11,728 nucleotides of DNA from Rhodobacteraceae bacterium UBA3087 (lineage in GTDB: Bacteria; Pseudomonadota; Alphaproteobacteria; Rhodobacterales; Rhodobacteraceae): assembly GCA_002367285.1 (NCBI GenBank), contig DFBF01000088.1:964-12691 (forward strand). The letters run 5' to 3'. The notes under the pieces are model-generated. The model was not told the DNA's origin. It did no database searches and saw nothing but the letters and a program-made list of their open reading frames with translations. The position numbers and the translations under genes were made by a program. Shown here piece by piece: positions 7,553 to 11,728 of this stretch; positions within the stretch are counted from its first letter, which is position 1, and every line of letters begins with the position of its first letter.

Positions 7553-8350
7553 TCAGCCCTGTAGAAACCGGCAGGCGCCCGTCGAAATGGCCGCTGCGGT
7601 CAGGCGTCCGCCCTTGTAAGCCCCTGTATCGACCGCGATGCGGCCCTGTTCACAGGCGGGTTGGCGCGTGATTGTATGGCCGTGCACGACCCACAATCCG
7701 TCGTCACGCATCCGGTGGCGAAAATCACGGTGGCCCCAGGCGAAGGTCTTTTCGCGCTGCTCCCCAAGCGGCAGGTCCGGGTCCAGACCGGCGTGAACAC
7801 AGGCGATATTGCCGGTTTGCCACAGGAACGGCTGATCCCGGATCCAGCCGACCAGACCGGTGTCCTGGCCTTGGTCCAGAAGCTCTTCCAACTGATCGGC
7901 GACCTCCATGATATCTTCGGCATCCGCCTTGCCCGACGTCGGTTTGATGCCGAAACTGGACAGGGTTTCCTGCCCGCCAAAGGTCAGCCAGCGCAGCCCG
8001 CGCCCCAGTGGATCGTCGATGAAATCCAGCATCATGACCTCGTGATTGCCGGTCAGGCACAAGACGTCATCCGGGGCAGCCTGTTGCATCGCACGCACCT
8101 GGCGCAGGACCTTGGCACTGTCGGGCCCGCGATCAACAAGGTCCCCCATGAACACCACGGCCGCATCCTGCATATCGGGCCGGGCCCGTTCAGCATCAAT
8201 CTGGCGCAGCACTTCGTCCAGGCGGTCGGCGCAGCCATGCACATCGCCAATGGCAAAGAACGGTCGGTCCGGGGCCAGCGTCGGGTCCGACACCGGATCG
8301 ACAGGCGACACATCAGGACGGGAGATCAGGGATTTCAGCTTGTTGAACAC
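7553..8350 (-). CDS. PPP-family metallophosphoesterase (PphA-like serine/threonine protein phosphatase)
   Basis: This 265-residue enzyme has the complete two-metal phosphoesterase signature: GDVHG (35-39), GDLVDRG (69-75), GNHE (101-104), VHAG (185-188) and HGH (223-225). This order and spacing is that of bacterial PPP phosphatases, which hydrolyse phosphoserine or phosphothreonine, sometimes phosphotyrosine, or small phosphoesters including Ap4A. The substrate cannot be read from sequence. There is no signal peptide, so it is cytoplasmic. It starts on GTG at 8350, with AGGAG (8366-8362 on the - strand) eleven bases upstream, a slightly long spacing. It lies 81 bases after the sugar transferase and is followed by a clear terminator, so it is the last gene of that unit. 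Placement in a polysaccharide locus suggests, but does not show, a role in phosphorylation control of synthesis. Confidence 0.9.
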   Translation of the reverse strand: MFNKLKSLISRPDVSPVDPVSDPTLAPDRPFFAIGDVHGCADRLDEVLRQIDAERARPDMQDAAVVFMGDLVDRGPDSAKVLRQVRAMQQAAPDDVLCLTGNHEVMMLDFIDDPLGRGLRWLTFGGQETLSSFGIKPTSGKADAEDIMEVADQLEELLDQGQDTGLVGWIRDQPFLWQTGNIACVHAGLDPDLPLGEQREKTFAWGHRDFRHRMRDDGLWVVHGHTITRQPACEQGRIAVDTGAYKGGRLTAAAISTGACRFLQG

Positions 8351-8431
8351 GGCGGCATCTGCTCCTGAGTCAGTACGCGAGAAGGTGTAGCGCGGATCGG
8401 TGCGACGATCCAGAGCGCCAGAGCGCGCAGG

Positions 8432-9106
8432 TCAGTTGCGATCACCCGACGAGAGATCCGCTGCGCCATCCTCCTGGGCCCTGTAACGGGCTGGAAAGGT
8501 GGCGCTGCGCCCCGACATCCGCAGGACCAGAAACCACCCGGTCAGTGCCAGCACGCCAAGGTCATCCAAAAACCCCGCCTTCTGGAAATAGGCCAGGTCG
8601 ATGGCGACCTTGCGCGGCAACAGATATCGGCCATAGGTGGCCTCATCGCGCAGCCCCTGGCTGTCACTTTTCTCCAATGTGACCTGGTACAGCGTGCCCG
8701 GGCTGGTCAGGCCGGGTCGCACGCAAAGCGAGGCGCGCATCTGGTCGGTGTAGTATCCATCGACCACCGCCCGCACCCGTGGGCGCGGCCCCACCAGGGT
8801 CATCTGGCCGTTCAGCACATTCAGGAATTGCGGCAGTTCATCCAGCCGGGTGCGGCGCAACACGGCGCCCCAGGTAAACACCCGTGCATCCCCCGGCGCA
8901 GCCAGAAAAGAGCCCGGATGGCCCACATGCATGGTGCGCAATTTGAACATGTCAAAGGGCACGCCGTTCAGACCGATCCGTTCAGATCGGTACAGCACCG
9001 GGCCCGGCGATGACACACGAATGCCAAGGATTGCGACCAGCAGAAAAGGCGCGCTGAGGCCCAGGGCCAAAAGGGCCACAGCGATATCCCGCGCCCGCTT
9101 CAGCAT
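8432..9106 (-). CDS. Undecaprenyl-phosphate sugar phosphotransferase (small PglC-like initiating transferase)
   Basis: The 224-residue protein belongs to the bacterial sugar transferase family, which moves a sugar-1-phosphate from a nucleotide sugar to undecaprenyl phosphate and so starts a repeat unit. A hydrophobic re-entrant segment (about 8-30) is followed by SSPGPVLYRSERIG (32-45) and FKLRTM (54-59). The catalytic D89-E90 pair lies in RRTRLDELPQFLNVL (84-98), followed by LVGPRP (104-109) and RPGLTSPG (130-137). A second hydrophobic stretch lies near 181-197. The length matches the catalytic-domain-only type; the four N-terminal membrane helices of WcaJ/ExoY-like long forms are missing. 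A GAGGG close to the ATG at 9106 supports the start. The substrate may be the product of the dehydratase encoded upstream (a 4-keto or aminated 6-deoxy sugar derivative) or UDP-hexose; sequence alone does not decide. Confidence 0.9.
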   Translation of the reverse strand: MLKRARDIAVALLALGLSAPFLLVAILGIRVSSPGPVLYRSERIGLNGVPFDMFKLRTMHVGHPGSFLAAPGDARVFTWGAVLRRTRLDELPQFLNVLNGQMTLVGPRPRVRAVVDGYYTDQMRASLCVRPGLTSPGTLYQVTLEKSDSQGLRDEATYGRYLLPRKVAIDLAYFQKAGFLDDLGVLALTGWFLVLRMSGRSATFPARYRAQEDGAADLSSGDRN

Positions 9107-9247
9107 GAGCCCTCATGCGGGCAGCACAACGGTATCTGCGGGCCGGAAGGGTCTGACATTGAGGCCTTTTCACCTGATCGGGTTCACGCAACAGGGTGCA
9201 TGAAAAGTTGCCCGTCCTTTTAAAGCCAGAAACGCGGCCAAAGCCAG
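9107..9247 (-). other. Intergenic region upstream of the sugar transferase
   Basis: This stretch lies between the dehydratase terminator and the sugar transferase start, so it must contain the transferase promoter unless read-through occurs. An interrupted inverted repeat, GCAAC (9188-9192), 14 bases, GTTGC (9207-9211), is visible and could be an operator. No convincing paired -35/-10 hexamers were found and no credible gene lies here. Confidence 0.3.
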
Positions 9248-9248
9248 C

Positions 9249-9272
9249 AAAAATCAGCCGCGCGGCCCGGCT
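9249..9272 (-). terminator. Rho-independent terminator at the end of the dehydratase gene
   Basis: Reading the - strand, AGCCG (9272-9268), a seven-base GC-rich loop and CGGCT (9260-9256) form a stem. GA and five T (9253-9249) follow. The stem begins within the TAG stop at 9273-9271, so termination would occur directly after the coding region and separate the dehydratase from the sugar transferase. The stem is only five pairs but entirely flanked by GC, and the T-run is clear. Confidence 0.72.
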
Positions 9273-11208
9273 ATTGTGACGGAATAGGCGACGAGGTGGC
9301 CAGGGCTGGCTGGGCGGTGTCGCCGTTCGCCTTCACCGGATTGCCCGGGTCCTGCTGGTGATAGCCTTCGACACGGGCTTCGATCAGGCGGCGCAGCCGG
9401 GGCACGTCGCCTTCGCTGATCACCACCTGAACCTCGTCCAACATGGCGGCGACCTCGGTCTGGCTCATCCCGGCCTCTTCGGCGCGCAGGATCTTGGGGT
9501 GCGGCGTTGGGCGCAGACTGTCGTCGTCGATCAACAGCTCTTCGTACAGCTTTTCGCCGGGCCGCAGGCCGGTGATTTCGATCTCGATGTCGCCGACCCC
9601 ACTGGCCGGATCTTTCACGCGACGGCCGGACAAGGTGATCATCTGGCGGGCGATGTCGATGATTTTCTGCGGCGCGCCCATGTCCAGAACGAACACGTCG
9701 CCGCCAGTGGAGAACGCCCCGGCCAACAGCACAAGACGGGCGGCTTCGGGGATGGTCATGAAGTATCGTGTGACGTCCTGGTGGGTGACGGTCACCGGAC
9801 CACCCGCAGCGATCTGTTTCTGAAACAGCGGCAGGACCGAGCCGGACGACCCCAACACATTGCCGAACCGCACCATGGAATAACGCGTATCAAGGCTGCG
9901 CGTCTGGACGTCCTGCATGACGATTTCGGCCATGCGTTTGCTGGCACCCATCACGTTGGTCGGGCGCACGGCTTTGTCGGTCGAAATCAGGATGCAGCGT
10001 TCGATGCCGGCAATCTGGGCGGCTTCGGCGATGGTCTGGGTGCCCAGCACGTTGTTGCGCACGCCCTCCAGTTCGTTTGTTTCAACCAGCGGCACGTGTT
10101 TATAGGCGGCGGCATGCAGGATGATTTCCACCTTCTCCTCGGTCATGACAGACGCGACGCGCGGCACGGATGTGACCGAACCCAGCTTGGCGCTGACCTG
10201 CACTCCGGCTTCGATGGCCAGAGGGCGCAGTTCCTGGTCAATGGCATAGAGCTGGTATTCGGACTGTTCGAACAGAACAATGCGGGCCGGCTTGCAATCC
10301 AGCAGCTGGCGGCACAGTTCTGAACCGATCGAGCCCCCTGCCCCCGTCACCATCACCACACGACCCGAATAGGCCTTGGCGATTTCGGGGATGTTCAGAT
10401 TGACCTTGTCGCGGCCCAACAACTCATCAGGCGTGACCGCGCGCAGATTGTCCGCCAGGCCTTTGCCCGACATCAAGTCGATATAGGAGGGCAGAACCTG
10501 CACCTCGACTTCGAGCGGCGACAGCGATTGCAGAATGTCATGGCGGCGCGAGGGTGTGATGGACGGCATCGCCAGCAACACCCGACGAAGCCGCCGGGTG
10601 CGAACCAGGCTTTCAACCTCGTGGGCGGCATGTACCGGCAGACCCGCGACCATCAGCCCTTGCAGATGGGGGTTGTCGTCAATGAACAGGACGGGATGAG
10701 CTTCTTCGGATTGACGCAGTGCCGAGGCGAGCTGAATGCCCGCAGCCCCCGCACCATAAATCGCCACGCGCACCCGGTTCGGATCGCGACCGGTCATCAC
10801 CCCGATCAGTTGCAGCCCCAGCACCCGCATGGTGACCGAGGACACGAAAAACAGCGCACCAAAGATCACCGGCACCGAGCGCGGTGCGGTCAGTTTCAAC
10901 AGATAGCTGGCCGACATGACCAGCAACGCCAGAACCACAGCCGCCAGGCCAACCTGCAAAACCGCCCGATTTTCAAATGCGTTCAGTTTGATTCGTGGCA
11001 GGCGCAGCGCATTGATCACCAGCGCACCAACCACCGTCATGATCGGCAAAAGCACCCAGGCCTCGCCGATGAATGGAAAAGGCCAAGGGATACCATACCT
11101 GAGCGCGAATGCCAGATATAGGGATAAAACAACCAGGGCGGTATCTGCCACCAAAAATACGGTCCGTTTGACGGGCCGGGAGAGGGTGAGAAAACTCGTA
11201 CCAATCAT
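9271..11208 (-). CDS. Membrane-anchored nucleotide-sugar 4,6-dehydratase (FlaA1/CapD/WbpM-type)
   Basis: A 645-residue inner-membrane SDR enzyme of the WbpM/PglF/CapD group, which makes 4-keto-6-deoxy sugars, typically from UDP-GlcNAc, for capsule or O-antigen sugars. Four membrane segments fill residues about 15-135. A first Rossmann-like domain has YGAGAAG (151-157). The catalytic SDR domain has VTGAGGSIGSE (287-297) for NAD(P), HAAAYKHVPLVE (365-376), TDKAV-x-P-x-NVMGASKRMAE (410-428) and RPGEKLYEE (549-557). M420 replaces the usual SDR tyrosine in the Y-x3-K motif, with K424 retained; this is characteristic of the WbpM/FlaA1 group, not a defect. AAGG sits nine bases before the ATG at 11208 and only three before one at 11214, hence the choice; 11214 would add two residues. 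The last ~30 residues form a Pro/Ala/Ser-rich tail. A terminator overlaps its stop codon. Confidence 0.94.
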   Translation of the reverse strand: MIGTSFLTLSRPVKRTVFLVADTALVVLSLYLAFALRYGIPWPFPFIGEAWVLLPIMTVVGALVINALRLPRIKLNAFENRAVLQVGLAAVVLALLVMSASYLLKLTAPRSVPVIFGALFFVSSVTMRVLGLQLIGVMTGRDPNRVRVAIYGAGAAGIQLASALRQSEEAHPVLFIDDNPHLQGLMVAGLPVHAAHEVESLVRTRRLRRVLLAMPSITPSRRHDILQSLSPLEVEVQVLPSYIDLMSGKGLADNLRAVTPDELLGRDKVNLNIPEIAKAYSGRVVMVTGAGGSIGSELCRQLLDCKPARIVLFEQSEYQLYAIDQELRPLAIEAGVQVSAKLGSVTSVPRVASVMTEEKVEIILHAAAYKHVPLVETNELEGVRNNVLGTQTIAEAAQIAGIERCILISTDKAVRPTNVMGASKRMAEIVMQDVQTRSLDTRYSMVRFGNVLGSSGSVLPLFQKQIAAGGPVTVTHQDVTRYFMTIPEAARLVLLAGAFSTGGDVFVLDMGAPQKIIDIARQMITLSGRRVKDPASGVGDIEIEITGLRPGEKLYEELLIDDDSLRPTPHPKILRAEEAGMSQTEVAAMLDEVQVVISEGDVPRLRRLIEARVEGYHQQDPGNPVKANGDTAQPALATSSPIPSQ

Positions 11209-11283
11209 GATCATCTACCTTGTGCGACCATACCAGGAAGAACAGCGAAACTGACGCTTCTTGCCAGCATACATCTTTCGCCT

Positions 11284-11312
11284 CTTTTAGCCAGCTGAGG
11301 GTGTAACGCCAA
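11284..11312 (-). promoter_or_regulatory. Candidate sigma-70 promoter for the dehydratase gene
   Basis: On the - strand TTGGCG (11312-11307), a 17-base spacer and TAAAAG (11289-11284) match the -35 and -10 consensus at four of six positions each. Transcription would begin near 11277, giving a leader of about 65-70 bases. Spacing is ideal but the hexamers are moderate. Confidence 0.35.
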
Positions 11313-11376
11313 GCCGATAGCGGCAAAATCCCCCCGTCATTTGGGAAACTGTCGCCGGAGTTTATTGCCTTTGTCG

Positions 11377-11388
11377 CCCACCTGTGGG
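11377..11388. repeat. Short inverted repeat, possible operator
   Basis: CCCAC and GTGGG are perfect inverted five-base arms separated by two bases. The position, between two divergent polysaccharide genes and 41 bases before the + strand start codon, is where a regulator might bind. A five-base dyad can arise by chance in GC-rich DNA, so support is weak. Confidence 0.25.
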
Positions 11389-11429
11389 AAGCACGGCCAA
11401 CGTAGAACAACGAGTAAATAGGGCATCCC

Positions 11430-11728
11430 GTGGCATCCTCTGATCAGAACAGCCTTTCAAACCTGACCGCAGCGTCCCGTCTGGAAGACGAAGAGCTGGA
11501 CCTGGGCGGTCTGCTGCATACCCTTTGGCGTGGAAAACTGTGGATCGCCCTGTGCACCCTTTTCGCCGTGCTGATCGCTGGATATTACGCCTATGGCGTC
11601 GCCCAACCCCGGTATACTGCACAGTCCGTCGTTACCCTGGACAGCCGCCAGGAACAGGTCGTCGACCTGACCAGCGTCATGACCGGACTGGCAGGGGACC
11701 AGGCAACGATCAACACCGAAATCGAAGT
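11430..11728 (+). CDS. Wzz/ExoP-type polysaccharide chain-length protein, N-terminal part (partial)
   Basis: The window ends 99 codons into this gene. The protein begins with an acidic cytoplasmic stretch (LEDEELDLGGLLHTLWRGK, 18-36) and a single membrane helix (about 37-57). It then enters the periplasm with QPRYTAQSVVTL (59-70), the typical start of a Wzz domain. This is how polysaccharide co-polymerases such as Wzz, GumC, ExoP and Wzc begin; the family regulates chain length and links polymerase to the export channel. Whether a C-terminal tyrosine-kinase domain (BY-kinase) follows lies outside the window. The GTG at 11430 has AGGG at 11420-11423, six bases upstream. An in-frame TAA at 11415-11417 rules out an earlier start. 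Its putative periplasmic and outer-membrane partner is the Wza-like lipoprotein encoded at 6050-7390. Confidence 0.85.
   Translation, partial: MASSDQNSLSNLTAASRLEDEELDLGGLLHTLWRGKLWIALCTLFAVLIAGYYAYGVAQPRYTAQSVVTLDSRQEQVVDLTSVMTGLAGDQATINTEIE

Larger units (their letters stand above)
11215..11429. other. Divergent intergenic region between the dehydratase and chain-length genes
   Basis: This 215-base region must hold the starts of two divergent transcripts. Besides the candidate promoter on the - strand it contains a compact dyad, CCCAC-CT-GTGGG (11377-11388), about 40 bases before the + strand GTG, and a small hairpin, GCCG-ATAG-CGGC (11314-11325). For the + strand gene no convincing promoter hexamers were found. 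No credible gene lies within. Confidence 0.45.

Noticed and set aside
8394..8411. Perfect hairpin GGATCG-N6-CGATCC between the sugar transferase and the phosphatase genes
   Set aside because: It has no T-run on either strand, so it is not called a terminator. It may be chance or a processing element.
9358..10323. Long + strand open frame opposite the dehydratase gene
   Set aside because: Its product is rich in His, Gln, Asp and Gly repeats caused by the codon pattern of the real - strand gene; no motif was recognised.
11208..11208. M420 in place of tyrosine in the SDR catalytic motif read as an inactivating change
   Set aside because: WbpM/FlaA1-type 4,6-dehydratases normally carry methionine here and keep the downstream lysine, so this is a family feature.

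Overview
The window looks like chromosome or large-replicon DNA of an alphaproteobacterium, most likely from Rhodobacterales (Roseobacter-like). This rests on high GC by eye, tightly overlapping operons, frequent GTG starts and the style of the polysaccharide genes. No 16S or other phylogenetic marker is present, so the placement is inference.

Positions 1-6081 (+ strand) hold the end of a [NiFe]-hydrogenase operon. It starts with the last codons of hypD and a complete hypE, whose C-terminal PRIC carries the cysteine on which the CN ligand is made. A 70-base gap with a candidate promoter and a strong ribosome binding site follows. Then come five subunit-type genes and a protease: an iron-sulfur beta subunit (HydB-like), a small stand-alone cyclic-nucleotide-binding-fold protein, an FAD/NAD(P)/[2Fe-2S] gamma subunit (HydG-like), the small subunit (HydD-like), the large subunit (HydA-like) and an endopeptidase that starts on TTG inside hydA. 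The subunit set and cofactor motifs match cytoplasmic bidirectional NAD(P)-linked group 3b hydrogenases ('sulfhydrogenase' type). Electrons would pass between the NiFe centre in HydA, the clusters of HydD, HydB and HydG, FAD and NAD(P)H. The odd member is the Crp-fold protein, which has no DNA-binding domain and no recognisable cAMP pocket.

Positions 6050-11728 hold part of an exopolysaccharide/capsule locus. On the - strand, in order of transcription, are a FlaA1/CapD/WbpM-type nucleotide-sugar 4,6-dehydratase, a small initiating sugar-phosphate transferase, a PPP-type metallophosphatase and a Wza-like outer-membrane export lipoprotein. On the + strand, divergent from the dehydratase, is the start of a Wzz/ExoP-type chain-length protein that runs off the window. 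Together these cover sugar-nucleotide synthesis, loading of the first sugar on undecaprenyl phosphate, chain-length control and export, with a phosphatase that may be regulatory. Two rho-independent terminators on the - strand split the locus into separate transcripts.

The two halves converge: the hydrogenase protease gene and the export lipoprotein gene overlap by 32 bases at their 3' ends. No tRNA, rRNA, CRISPR array, insertion sequence or integrase was seen, and no stretch over 300 bases lacks a gene.
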